A stretch of 10,086 bases of DNA from Methylophilaceae bacterium. GTDB lineage: Bacteria; Pseudomonadota; Gammaproteobacteria; Burkholderiales; Methylophilaceae. The translations under genes and the position numbers were made by a program. This document shows, one piece after another, positions 1-6,003 of this stretch. Each line of letters opens with the position of its first letter. Positions within the stretch are counted from its first letter, which is position 1. The DNA is taken from assembly GCA_017880825.1 (NCBI GenBank), contig JADGRN010000036.1, forward strand, positions 1-10,086, read 5' to 3'. The notes below the pieces were generated by a model, which ran no database searches, was not told the DNA's origin, and saw nothing but the letters and a program-made list of their open reading frames with translations.

Positions 1-825
1 CACTACCCTTAGATCCGCGCCGTGGTTAAGCAGATGGGTGGCGAAAGCGTGGCGCAGCACGTGGGGTGAGAGCGCTTTATTACTGCCTGCCAGCACGGCA
101 TAGCGTTTGATCAAGTACCAGAATGCTTGGCGTGTCATCGCCGATGCACGCCGCGTGACAAACAGGCTATCGCATAAACGCTTTTGTAAAAGCTCTGGGC
201 GCGCTTCTTTCAAATAGCGTGCGATCCATTCGATGGCCTCCTGCCCCAGCGGCACCAGACGTTCCTTGCTGCCCTTGCCCATCACGCGCACCACGCCCAT
301 CTCCAGGCTGGCTTCTGTCACCTTCAAACCCACCAGTTCGGAAACGCGCAGACCGCTGGCATACAGTGTTTCCAGCATCGCTCTGTCACGCAGCCCCAAA
401 GGCTGGTTGACGTCAGGCGCATTGAGCAAAGCTTCCACTTCTTCCTCGCTCATGCTTTTGGGCAATGAGCGAGGAAGCTTGGGCGAATCTATTTGCAGGG
501 TGGGATCGATGCTCAGCTTGTTTTCACGCAGGGCGAAGCGATACAGCCTGCGCAGGCTGGCAATCAGGCGGCTGATACTGCGTGGCTGGCTGACCGGGTA
601 CTTGACTGCGAGGTAACGCTGGATATCGGCCTGTTCCGCTTCAATTAAATTTTTACCAGCGTGTTTTTCAAGCCAGCCTGCGTACTGCACCAAATCTTGC
701 CGGTAACTACCCAGCGTGTTGCGCGATAAGCCTTCCTCCAGCCACAGCCGATCAGTCAGTTCGTCAAGCAAGGCTTGATTGGCTTGGTTCAGGGCTTCCC
801 TCACTTTCGAGTGCATTTTTTTCAT
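1..825 (-). CDS. xerD: Tyrosine recombinase XerD, 3' end cut by the window edge
   Basis: Site-specific recombinase that, with XerC, resolves chromosome dimers at dif under FtsK control. The 275 visible codons include an N-terminal SAM-like DNA-binding domain (about residues 18-110, with RLWLEEGLSRNTLGSYRQDL) and most of the catalytic domain. Catalytic residues seen are Arg160 (GLRVSELVGL), Lys184 (VMGKGSKERLVPLG), and His255 and Arg258 in HVLRHAFATHLL. The second His and the Tyr nucleophile would lie beyond base 1, so truncation is by the window and not by mutation. XerD is preferred over XerC from the overall match to E. coli XerD, but paralogue assignment is an inference. The start is uncertain: ATG at 825 is the first in-frame ATG after the upstream region, with another at 816, and neither has a clear Shine-Dalgarno. 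Both overlap the ogt 3' end by 50-62 bases. A TTG at 771 would give a shorter N-terminus with almost no overlap. Confidence 0.93.
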   Translation of the reverse strand, partial: MKKMHSKVREALNQANQALLDELTDRLWLEEGLSRNTLGSYRQDLVQYAGWLEKHAGKNLIEAEQADIQRYLAVKYPVSQPRSISRLIASLRRLYRFALRENKLSIDPTLQIDSPKLPRSLPKSMSEEEVEALLNAPDVNQPLGLRDRAMLETLYASGLRVSELVGLKVTEASLEMGVVRVMGKGSKERLVPLGQEAIEWIARYLKEARPELLQKRLCDSLFVTRRASAMTRQAFWYLIKRYAVLAGSNKALSPHVLRHAFATHLLNHGADLRVV

Positions 826-1279
826 GACTGAGCAGCCATTGTTTAACTGCAAGTGATCTTTTGTCCTTGCCTTGATTAAATCCGCCCAAACCGTTTTTAG
901 CGACGACACGATGACAGGGAATAATCAGCGGCAAGGAATTTGCGCCGCAGACATTGGCAACAGCACGAGGGCCAGAGCCTACCTTGGCTGCCAGTTCACC
1001 ATAAGTAAGTGTCTGTCCGCAGGGAATAGCGGCGATTGCCTCCCATACGCGTTTTTGGAAAGCGGTACCTTTGACGACAAAAGGCACGTCCAATGAAGTA
1101 TGAGGATTGCGGAAATATTGATGGAGTTGGTTTGTGATATTTTGCACGAACGCTTGTGGAGAACGCTTTTCAGCTCTTGGCGTATTTAGCAGATCGACCT
1201 CAGTCAAAAAATCATCTTGCGCACAAATACCCACCGCCCCAAACGGGGTTGGAATAATGGCGTCATAGTTTTTTTCCAT
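764..1279 (-). CDS. ogt: Methylated-DNA--protein-cysteine methyltransferase (O6-alkylguanine repair)
   Basis: Suicide repair enzyme that transfers alkyl groups from O6-alkylguanine (and O4-alkylthymine) in DNA to its own cysteine. The 171-residue protein has an N-terminal ribonuclease-like domain (about 1-70), then the conserved DNA-binding/active-site domain (about 71-155): FQKRVWEAIAAIPCGQTLTYGE, the Arg finger at 105 (GPRAVANVCGAN) and the nucleophile Cys122 in PCHRV. The last ~18 residues (ALESEGSPEPSQSSLA region) are a nonconserved tail encoded where xerD may begin. ATG at 1279 is preceded by TTAGGATGATGCT, with AGGA as a reasonable Shine-Dalgarno. The gene follows the rplS terminator, so it must have its own promoter in the short 1280-1316 segment or rely on read-through; I see no convincing -35/-10 pair there. 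The symbol ogt (rather than ada C-terminal domain) is chosen because no Ada N-terminal regulatory domain is present. Confidence 0.95.
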   Translation of the reverse strand: MEKNYDAIIPTPFGAVGICAQDDFLTEVDLLNTPRAEKRSPQAFVQNITNQLHQYFRNPHTSLDVPFVVKGTAFQKRVWEAIAAIPCGQTLTYGELAAKVGSGPRAVANVCGANSLPLIIPCHRVVAKNGLGGFNQGKDKRSLAVKQWLLSHEKNALESEGSPEPSQSSLA

Positions 1280-1316
1280 AGCATCATCCTAACCGAAACC
1301 AATAGCCTCGAAAATA

Positions 1317-1345
1317 AAAAAAGCCCAGAAACTCGGGGCTTTTTT
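1317..1345 (-). terminator. Intrinsic terminator of the rpsP-rimM-trmD-rplS operon
   Basis: On the minus strand, 25 bases past the rplS stop codon, arms AAAAAAGCCC (1345-1336) and GGGCTTTTTT (1326-1317) pair perfectly around a 9-base loop, and the T-run follows the GC core. The structure is symmetric enough to stop transcription from either direction. It separates the ribosomal-protein operon from ogt. Confidence 0.9.
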
Positions 1346-1370
1346 ATGGATTAAGACGAGGCAATTACTC

Positions 1371-1757
1371 TTATGCTGGCGCCATCACTTCTTTATCACG
1401 CGCTTTCAGCTTTTCCTTGATACGTGCGGATTTGCCGGAACGCTCCCTGAGATAGTAAAGCTTGCTGCGGCGTACGTGACCGCGGCGTTTCACTTCGATG
1501 CTGGCGATTTGTGGTGAGTAGGTCTGGAAAGTACGTTCCACGCCTTCACCGGATGAAATCTTGCGCACGATGAACGAAGAATTCAGGCCGCGATTACGCT
1601 TGGCAATCACTACGCCTTCATAAGCCTGCACACGCTTGCGCGTGCCTTCGACTACGTTCACGCCTACCACCACGGTGTCACCCGCAGCGAAGTCGGGAAT
1701 AGTCTTACCCAGGCGGGCAATTTCTTCCTTTTCCAGTTGTTCAATAATATTTGCCAC
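1371..1757 (-). CDS. rplS: 50S ribosomal protein L19
   Basis: Large-subunit protein at the 30S-50S interface. The 128-residue protein is collinear with the L19 family: the N-terminal helix [10 protein letters not shown], the KOW-like barrel region ([22 protein letters not shown]), the conserved [13 protein letters not shown] segment, and the basic C-terminal half with [26 protein letters not shown]. The start is GTG at 1757 (GTG GCA AAT ATT), set by a strong AAGGAG at 1771-1766 with an 8-base spacer. No other start fits the family N-terminus. That Shine-Dalgarno abuts the trmD TAG, 14 bases separate the two genes, and no strong hairpin covers it. This suits a protein needed at much higher level than TrmD. 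Last gene of the operon, followed by the terminator at 1317-1345. Confidence 0.98.
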   Translation of the reverse strand: MANIIEQLEKEEIARLGKTIPDFAAGDTVVVGVNVVEGTRKRVQAYEGVVIAKRNRGLNSSFIVRKISSGEGVERTFQTYSPQIASIEVKRRGHVRRSKLYYLRERSGKSARIKEKLKARDKEVMAPA

Positions 1758-1765
1758 TTCAGTTG

Positions 1766-1771
1766 CTCCTT
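1766..1771 (-). promoter_or_regulatory. Strong, unoccluded rplS ribosome binding site
   Basis: AAGGAG on the minus strand, 8 bases before the GTG start of rplS and directly after the trmD stop codon. It decides the non-ATG start and contrasts with the hairpin-covered initiation regions of rimM and trmD. Confidence 0.85.
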
Positions 1772-2542
1772 CTAGTTATGTGAGTCTTGTTCCTGCTCTA
1801 TTTCCTTAAGCAGCCGAGACTCCTCTTTTGACAACGACCTTGCGGCCAGTAAATCCGGGCGTCTGCCCCGGGTTCTTTGCAATGACATTTTGAGGCGCCA
1901 TTGCTTGATCTTTGCATGGTTGCCGGACATCAACACTTCCGGCACCTTCACGCCCTTGTATTCCTCAGGGCGGGTGTAGTGGGGACAATCCAGCAGACCA
2001 TTCACAAACGAATCTTCCGCTGCCGAATCCGCATCGCCTAAACTACCTGGCAATTGCCGCACTATTGCGTCGATGAGCGCCATCGCCGGCAACTCACCAC
2101 CGGACAATACATAATCACCCATCGAGTATTCTTCGTCTACCACGCTGCTCAGTAGCCGCTCATCGACGCCCTCATAACGGCTGGCCAACAATACCAAACC
2201 TTGCTCGGCTGCTAACTGCATGACAATTTCATGCGTTAACGGCTTACCTTGCGGCGACAGGTGTATCACCTTAGGCTTAACTACCCCAGCCTGCTGCTGC
2301 CGGGTTTTCGCTGCGTTAATTGTCTTTTCCAGCGGCTCTGCCAGCATCACCATGCCGGGGCCTCCACCGTAGGGCCTATCATCCACAGTGCGGTGGTTGT
2401 CCGTGGTGAAATCCCGTGGATTCCACAACGCCAACTCATATATCTTATTTTCCAGCGCGCGCGCTGTAATGCCAAACTTGCTTATGGCATCAAACATCGG
2501 TGGAAATAAGGTTACCACGTCAAATTGCAGAGCTTTGTTCAA
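1772..2542 (-). CDS. trmD: tRNA (guanine-N1-)-methyltransferase TrmD
   Basis: SAM-dependent SPOUT methyltransferase that makes m1G37 in tRNAs reading CNN/GGN-type codons, preventing +1 frameshifting. The 256 residues carry the full set of motifs: [14 protein letters not shown] (51-64), LSPQG (95-99), the trefoil-knot segment [10 protein letters not shown] (121-130), [12 protein letters not shown] (142-153), and [19 protein letters not shown] with the likely catalytic base Asp177. The C-terminal domain ends with the [18 protein letters not shown] motif. The start is TTG at 2542: the rimM stop (2557-2555) is in the same frame just upstream, and no ATG or GTG exists before the conserved [13 protein letters not shown]. 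Upstream Shine-Dalgarno match is poor. The initiation region is folded into the hairpin at 2527-2550. Twelve bases separate it from rimM and 14 from rplS. Confidence 0.98.
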   Translation of the reverse strand: MNKALQFDVVTLFPPMFDAISKFGITARALENKIYELALWNPRDFTTDNHRTVDDRPYGGGPGMVMLAEPLEKTINAAKTRQQQAGVVKPKVIHLSPQGKPLTHEIVMQLAAEQGLVLLASRYEGVDERLLSSVVDEEYSMGDYVLSGGELPAMALIDAIVRQLPGSLGDADSAAEDSFVNGLLDCPHYTRPEEYKGVKVPEVLMSGNHAKIKQWRLKMSLQRTRGRRPDLLAARSLSKEESRLLKEIEQEQDSHN

Positions 2543-2550
2543 AACTCTGC
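2527..2550 (-). promoter_or_regulatory. Hairpin over the trmD translation start
   Basis: In the minus-strand mRNA, arms GCAGAGUUUU (2550-2541) and AAAGCUCUGC (2536-2527) form a 10-bp stem with one U-G wobble around the loop GAAC. The first two bases of the UUG start codon (2542-2540) are paired and the third lies in the loop; the weak Shine-Dalgarno-like GCAGAG is entirely in the stem. It begins 4 bases after the rimM stop codon, so a ribosome ending rimM would melt it. Pairing is seen directly; the regulatory effect is inferred. Confidence 0.6.
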
Positions 2551-2554
2551 GTGC

Positions 2555-3079
2555 CTAAAAATTTTCATCCCAGTCCACCAGCATGGTCTTTGCTGCCAAA
2601 TCAACTTCCAGAACGACTTGGTCAATGAAGGGAATCAAGCGTTCTCGATCGCCTTTGACTACCAGTACATCATTAGCGCCAGTCTCAAATACATCGACCA
2701 CTGTGCCAAGATCAACTCGCTGCTGATTTTTAACTTCCAACCCGATTAAATCAGACCAGTAGTATTCATTATCTTCCGGTTCCGGCAATTGCTCACGCGG
2801 TATTGCAACGTGCTTGCTCTTGAAGGCCAGCGCCACATCGCGATCATCAATGCCCCGCAACTTCACCAGCAGCGTATTAACGTGAATTTTAACGGTCTCA
2901 ACGCTGAACTTCTGCCACGGCGTATTTCTCAGTCCGTCATCGCGCCCCAACCACCATTCCGGGTAATCGAACAGGCTATCGAGCGTTTCGGTATCCGGCT
3001 GTACTTTTAGCCAGCCATAAATGCCATATGGGGCGACTATGCGCCCCATGACTACCATTTCACTCACCGCTTGTTTCAC
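2555..3079 (-). CDS. rimM: Ribosome maturation factor RimM
   Basis: Assembly factor that binds S19 and helps the 30S head mature; its usual operon partners here are S16, TrmD and L19. The 174 residues show the RimM N-terminal beta-barrel (about 9-95, VVMGRIVAPYGIYGWLKVQP) and the C-terminal PRC-barrel (about 104-172, NEYYWSDLIGLEV and DVLVVKGDRERLIPFI). I chose GTG at 3079 because AAGGCGG lies 7 bases upstream; ATG at 3058 (before VVMGRIV) is the alternative and would shorten the protein by 7 residues, but it has a weaker Shine-Dalgarno. The AAGG is locked in the hairpin at 3083-3106. The 36-base gap after rpsP and the hairpin imply lower translation than rpsP. Confidence 0.97.
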   Translation of the reverse strand: MKQAVSEMVVMGRIVAPYGIYGWLKVQPDTETLDSLFDYPEWWLGRDDGLRNTPWQKFSVETVKIHVNTLLVKLRGIDDRDVALAFKSKHVAIPREQLPEPEDNEYYWSDLIGLEVKNQQRVDLGTVVDVFETGANDVLVVKGDRERLIPFIDQVVLEVDLAAKTMLVDWDENF

Positions 3080-3082
3080 ACA

Positions 3083-3106
3083 ACCGCCTTCACATTTGAA
3101 AGCGGT
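3083..3106 (-). promoter_or_regulatory. Hairpin sequestering the rimM Shine-Dalgarno
   Basis: In the minus-strand mRNA, arms ACCGCUUUCA (3106-3097) and UGAAGGCGGU (3092-3083) make a 10-bp stem with one U-G wobble around the loop AAUG. The rimM Shine-Dalgarno AAGG (3090-3087) is wholly in the 3' arm. The hairpin starts 9 bases after the rpsP stop codon (3118-3116), close enough to be disturbed by a ribosome terminating there. The lack of a T-run argues against a terminator. Structure is visible by eye; the repression role is inferred. Confidence 0.62.
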
Positions 3107-3115
3107 CTGGCCAAA

Positions 3116-3628
3116 TTAGGCAGCTTCCGGAGCTTCCGGAGCTTCTTTAACTTCAGCAGCCTCTGGCTCTGCTACAGCCTCTGGTTCTACTGCAGCTTCG
3201 GCCTGTTTCGCTTCGGCAGCGGCAGCATCCGCAGCAGCTTTAGCTTCAGCGGCTTCGGCAGCCTCTTTTGCCTTGGTAGCATCAGCAGCTTCTTTAAGTT
3301 TGGCAGCTTCGGCAGCCGCAGCCTTGGCTTTTACCGCTGCAACCTTGGTAGCTTCTTTTTCCTTGGCTGCCAATGCGGCTTCAGGGCCCTTTGCGTGTTG
3401 CTTGACCAGACGCGCTACGCAATCCGAGAGCTGGGCACCAGTGCTTTGCCAATGCGTGATGCGTGAGGTATCCAAACGCAGACTTTCCTGACCACCTTTG
3501 GCGAGCGGGTTGTAAAAACCAACACGCTCGATGAAGCGACCATCGCGGCGATTACGTGAATCCGCAACCACTACGCTGTAAAAAGGGGTTTTCTTCGCGC
3601 CACCGCGGGCTAGTCGAATGATCACCAT
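3116..3628 (-). CDS. rpsP: 30S ribosomal protein S16 with a long Ala/Glu/Lys-rich C-terminal tail
   Basis: Small-subunit assembly protein of the 5' domain of 16S rRNA. Residues 1-80 are a complete S16 domain ([40 protein letters not shown], and [20 protein letters not shown]). The protein then continues for ~90 residues of low-complexity sequence, first Ala/Lys/Glu (helix-like, 81-145), then Ala/Pro/Glu/Val ending APEAPEAA. Typical S16 is about 80-90 residues, so this is roughly double length. The reading frame stays open with no shift and the tail codons are varied, so it is coding and not a read-through artefact. At DNA level the tail contains short GC-rich reiterations (for example CCGGAGCTT repeated at about 3126-3145). 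ATG at 3628 has AAAGAGAA upstream in an unstructured A/T-rich leader. First gene of the trmD operon; promoter at 3668-3697. Confidence 0.97.
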   Translation of the reverse strand: MVIIRLARGGAKKTPFYSVVVADSRNRRDGRFIERVGFYNPLAKGGQESLRLDTSRITHWQSTGAQLSDCVARLVKQHAKGPEAALAAKEKEATKVAAVKAKAAAAEAAKLKEAADATKAKEAAEAAEAKAAADAAAAEAKQAEAAVEPEAVAEPEAAEVKEAPEAPEAA

Positions 3629-3667
3629 AATATTTGTTCTCTTTATAAGTTTTGCAGAAAGGGGCGG

Positions 3668-3697
3668 ATTTTACGTTATTTTTTAGTGCCTTGGCAA
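3668..3697 (-). promoter_or_regulatory. Predicted sigma70 promoter of the rpsP operon, with GC-rich discriminator
   Basis: On the minus strand a -35 TTGCCA (3697-3692) and -10 TAAAAT (3673-3668) are separated by 18 bases, giving a start site near 3661 and a ~30-base leader. The bases after the -10 are CCGCCCC, a GC-rich discriminator of the kind associated with ppGpp/DksA control of ribosomal genes. A perfect inverted repeat CCTTG-N-CAAGG (3689-3699) overlaps the -35. Assignment is by pattern only; stringent control is an inference. Confidence 0.55.
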
Positions 3698-3736
3698 GGT
3701 AAATCTGGTCAGCAAACAAATCCGGCCGGTTAAGCT

Positions 3737-4420
3737 TTAGCCCTGATAGCGTGCTTGATATAACGTTGGATCTGCGAGTCCCGCCGCTGCGAAGCCCTCG
3801 CGTCGAAACCGGCAGGAATCACACAGCCCGCAGGCACGCCCTTGCTGGTCCGCCTGATAGCAGGAAACGGTATTGGCGTAATCCACCCCCAACGCACTAC
3901 CTTGTTTAATAATCTGCGCCTTGGTCATATCGATCAGCGGTGTATGCACCGTGATGGTCTTGCCTTCGACCGCTGATTTGGTGGCGAGATTAGCCATGCG
4001 CTGAAAAGCCCGCACATACTCGCCCCGGCAATCCGGATAGCCGGAGTAATCCAGTGCATTGACGCCGATAAAAATATCCTGCGCTTCCAGCACCTCGGCC
4101 CATGCCAGCGCCAACGACAGCATGATGGTGTTGCGCGCCGGCACATAAGTGACGGGGATGCCTTCGGTCGGCGCTTCAGGAACATCAATGGCGCAATCGG
4201 TCAGCGCAGAGCCGCCGAACATGGAAAGATCAAGCTTGGCTATGCGATGCGCAGCGGCACCCGATATTTTTGCAACGTGCTCAGCTGCTTTCAGTTCAGC
4301 AATATGGCGTTGGTGATAATCCAGGCTTAAACAATAGCATTCATAGCCTTCGCTACGCGCAATGGCTAGCACTGTCGCCGAGTCCAGCCCGCCGGAAAGT
4401 AATACGACCGCTTTTTTCAT
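3737..4420 (-). CDS. queC: 7-cyano-7-deazaguanine (preQ0) synthase QueC
   Basis: ATP-dependent enzyme converting 7-carboxy-7-deazaguanine and ammonia to preQ0, the nitrile precursor of queuosine at the wobble position of GUN-anticodon tRNAs. The 227-residue protein has the PP-loop SGGLDS (9-14), LDYHQRH (33-39), VPARNTIM (93-100), the substrate-region [14 protein letters not shown] (119-132), and four zinc ligands Cys187, Cys197, Cys200 and Cys203 (SCYQ, CGLCDSC). ATG at 4420 has AAAAGG 6 bases upstream. It starts 14 bases after queE, whose product is its substrate, so the two are clearly co-transcribed. queD and queF, also needed for queuosine, are not in this window. No clear terminator separates it from the rpsP promoter: CCGGCCGG just after the stop is palindromic but lacks a T-run. 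Confidence 0.98.
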   Translation of the reverse strand: MKKAVVLLSGGLDSATVLAIARSEGYECYCLSLDYHQRHIAELKAAEHVAKISGAAAHRIAKLDLSMFGGSALTDCAIDVPEAPTEGIPVTYVPARNTIMLSLALAWAEVLEAQDIFIGVNALDYSGYPDCRGEYVRAFQRMANLATKSAVEGKTITVHTPLIDMTKAQIIKQGSALGVDYANTVSCYQADQQGRACGLCDSCRFRREGFAAAGLADPTLYQARYQG

Positions 4421-4434
4421 CGTAGCCTTTTAAT

Positions 4435-5073
4435 TTATTTTCCAGCCACTTCACCCCAGAGAATCTTGTGCAACTGCACTTGCATACGAACCGGCAATTT
4501 ATCCTGTAATATCCATTCGGCCAGCTCGGTCGGGTTGACTTGATGGTAAACAGGGGAAAACAGCACACTGCACCGTTTATCGAGTTCACGTTCGGTAAGC
4601 ACTTGCTTCGCCCAGTCGTAGTCGCTGCGGCCGCACAGCACAAATTTGACTTCATCTTTTGGCTTGAGATGTTGCAGATTGTCCCACAGGGTTTTTTCCA
4701 CTTCGCCCGAGCCGGGAGTCTTGATGTCCAGAATCACCGCCACGCGAGCATCAACGCCACTGGTATCAATAGCACCGCCAGTTTCCAGCGACACCTCATA
4801 TCCTGCATCACAAAGTTTCTGCAACAAGGCCAGGCACTCTTTTTGCGCCAACGGCTCACCGCCAGTCACCGTGACGTAGCGCGTGTCGTAACTGGCCACT
4901 TGCGTCATGATCTCGTCCAGCGCCATGTTGTGGCCACCGCTAAAGGCATAGGTGGTATCGCAATACACGCAACGCAGGGGGCAGCCTGTGAGACGCACGA
5001 ACACCGTGGGCAGGCCTACACGCGATGACTCTCCTTGCAGGGAGTGGAAGATTTCATAAACGCGTAATGTCAT
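4435..5073 (-). CDS. queE: 7-carboxy-7-deazaguanine synthase QueE (radical SAM)
   Basis: Radical SAM enzyme performing the ring contraction of 6-carboxytetrahydropterin to 7-carboxy-7-deazaguanine, upstream of QueC. The 212-residue protein opens with YEIFHSLQGESSRVGLPTVFVRLTGC, typical of QueE, then the cluster motif CPLRCVYC (Cys31, Cys35, Cys38; CX3CX2C) that binds the [4Fe-4S] cluster, and the SAM-contacting GGEP (71-74). The C-terminal half contains DIKTPGSGE and FVLCGRSDYDWA, both family-like. ATG at 5073 gives the expected N-terminus, but has no recognisable Shine-Dalgarno: the preceding bases are CACGCTCC. The start sits inside a 25-nt tandem duplication and overlaps (ATGA) the stop of a possible 10-codon upstream ORF, so translation may be coupled or leaderless. 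Linked to tol-pal as in other proteobacteria. Confidence 0.97.
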   Translation of the reverse strand: MTLRVYEIFHSLQGESSRVGLPTVFVRLTGCPLRCVYCDTTYAFSGGHNMALDEIMTQVASYDTRYVTVTGGEPLAQKECLALLQKLCDAGYEVSLETGGAIDTSGVDARVAVILDIKTPGSGEVEKTLWDNLQHLKPKDEVKFVLCGRSDYDWAKQVLTERELDKRCSVLFSPVYHQVNPTELAEWILQDKLPVRMQVQLHKILWGEVAGK

Positions 5074-5102
5074 GGAGCGTGAGTATAGCTACGTAATTTC
5101 AT
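5070..5102 (-). CDS. Possible 10-codon leader peptide upstream of queE
   Basis: ATG at 5102 in the upstream copy of the tandem duplication opens a frame coding MKLRSYTHAP and stops with TGA at 5072-5070, overlapping the queE ATG (5073-5071) by ATGA. Such a 4-base overlap is typical of translational coupling. No Shine-Dalgarno precedes either ATG. With a TATAAT only 8 bases upstream, the first ATG would lie at or very near the transcript 5' end, so it could be read as a leaderless message. The ORF may equally be a meaningless by-product of the duplication; I have no family evidence for it. Confidence 0.25.
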   Translation of the reverse strand: MKLRSYTHAP

Positions 5103-5110
5103 GGAGCGTG

Positions 5111-5116
5111 ATTATA
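5111..5116 (-). promoter_or_regulatory. Possible -10 box for queE-queC
   Basis: Perfect TATAAT on the minus strand in the cpoB-queE gap. No good -35 at 16-18 bases; TTGAAG lies 21 bases upstream, which is too far for a standard promoter. Without it, queE-queC would depend on read-through from the tol-pal cluster, since no terminator follows cpoB. Confidence 0.3.
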
Positions 5117-5148
5117 CGCTTCGTGGTGCAGGCTTTACTTCAAGAAAC

Positions 5149-6003
5149 TTACTTGGACTTGATGGATTCCAGCACCGTCAGGCGTTTCTTCGCCGCAGGC
5201 GCGACTTCACTGCTGGAGTGCTTGTCCAGCAGCTCATGTAAAGTCTTTTTGGCGCCGTCAATGTCGGCCAGCTGAATCTGGCAGTTGGCGATATTGAACA
5301 TGGCATCCGGCACTTTAGGGCTATCCGGGAATTGCTTGATCAATTTTTGTTGCGTGGCGATGGCAGCTTTGTAGTTTTTCAGCAAAAACTGCGCATAGCC
5401 CAGCCAGTATTGGGCTTCCGGCGCATGGCTACTATTTGGATAGGTTTGCAAAAATTTATCGTAGGCGTCAAAGGCTTCCTTATGCTTACCGGCCTTGGTC
5501 AAGGCCAGCGCCACTTCGTAGTCTTTATTCTCCGAACTTGCATCGGGCACAGGCGCTGTTGTAGTTGCTGTTGCAGCAGTCGGCGGCGCTTCACTGGCGG
5601 CTGCGGCAGGTGTGCCGCCTTCCAGCTTGCGCAGACGGCCATCCAGGTCACCATACAGATCGCGCTGACGCTGCTGCGTGCTGTCAATACTATGCGTAGC
5701 CACTTCCAGCTGGCCTTTGAGTTTGCTGATCTCCTGATTCAGCCGTTCATTTTGATTCAGCAAATCCAGCAGGCCCTGGCCCTTGAGCACCCCTTCCATG
5801 GCCGCGATGCGCTCTTCCAGCGCCTGCTGCTTCTTTTTCGCCTCGTCCAGCGCGGCCTGTAAAGCCTGATTCTGACTTTGCAGCTTGGTCACCTGCTGCT
5901 GCACCTCGCCGATCTGGCGTCGCGCTTCGGTATCATCAAATAGCGCGGCGTGTACCTGCGATGAAAGCAGCAAGCAGAGTGATGCCAGAACCAGGGTACG
6001 CAT
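5149..6003 (-). CDS. cpoB: Cell division coordinator CpoB (YbgF), periplasmic TPR protein
   Basis: Periplasmic TolA-binding protein that coordinates outer-membrane constriction with PBP1B-dependent septal peptidoglycan synthesis. The 284 residues show a signal peptide (1-19, cleavage likely at VHA-A), a long coiled-coil trimerisation region (about 24-125, rich in Gln/Glu/Leu heptads), an Ala/Thr/Pro linker (about 132-158), and a C-terminal TPR domain of three repeats (about 159-280) containing KDYEVALALTKAGKHKEAFD, EAQYWLGYAQFLLKNYKAAI and FNIANCQIQLADIDGAKKTL. ATG at 6003 overlaps the pal stop by one base (TAATG), so the two are translationally coupled. No other start fits the signal peptide. 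It ends the tol-pal cluster. Confidence 0.96.
   Translation of the reverse strand: MRTLVLASLCLLLSSQVHAALFDDTEARRQIGEVQQQVTKLQSQNQALQAALDEAKKKQQALEERIAAMEGVLKGQGLLDLLNQNERLNQEISKLKGQLEVATHSIDSTQQRQRDLYGDLDGRLRKLEGGTPAAAASEAPPTAATATTTAPVPDASSENKDYEVALALTKAGKHKEAFDAYDKFLQTYPNSSHAPEAQYWLGYAQFLLKNYKAAIATQQKLIKQFPDSPKVPDAMFNIANCQIQLADIDGAKKTLHELLDKHSSSEVAPAAKKRLTVLESIKSK

Larger units (their letters stand above)
5063..5116. repeat. 25-nt tandem duplication spanning the queE start codon
   Basis: Units 5063-5087 and 5092-5116 match at 23 of 25 positions with a period of 29 bases. On the minus strand each copy reads TATAnTCACGCTCCATGAnA and continues to TTACG, so both the ATG and a -10-like hexamer (TATAAT in the upstream copy, TATACT in the downstream copy) are duplicated. 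The downstream ATG starts queE. Confidence 0.92.

Noticed and set aside
3120..3380. Repetitive stretch in the rpsP tail as a CRISPR or satellite array
   Set aside because: The reiterations are irregular, codon-based (Ala/Glu/Lys) and in frame with an intact protein; there are no constant repeats with unique spacers.
3071..3466. Long plus-strand frame rich in Ser, Phe and Gly opposite rpsP
   Set aside because: It is the antisense of the Ala/Glu/Lys-rich S16 tail; the bias follows from reading GCN/GAR codons backwards, and there is no start context or family match.
3718..3732. CCGGCCGG palindrome after queC as a terminator
   Set aside because: No loop between the arms and no T-run, so it cannot form a standard intrinsic terminator.
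5332..5862. 176-residue plus-strand frame opposite cpoB
   Set aside because: Overlaps fully with a clear CpoB coding region, with Cys/Arg-rich low-complexity stretches and no recognisable domain.
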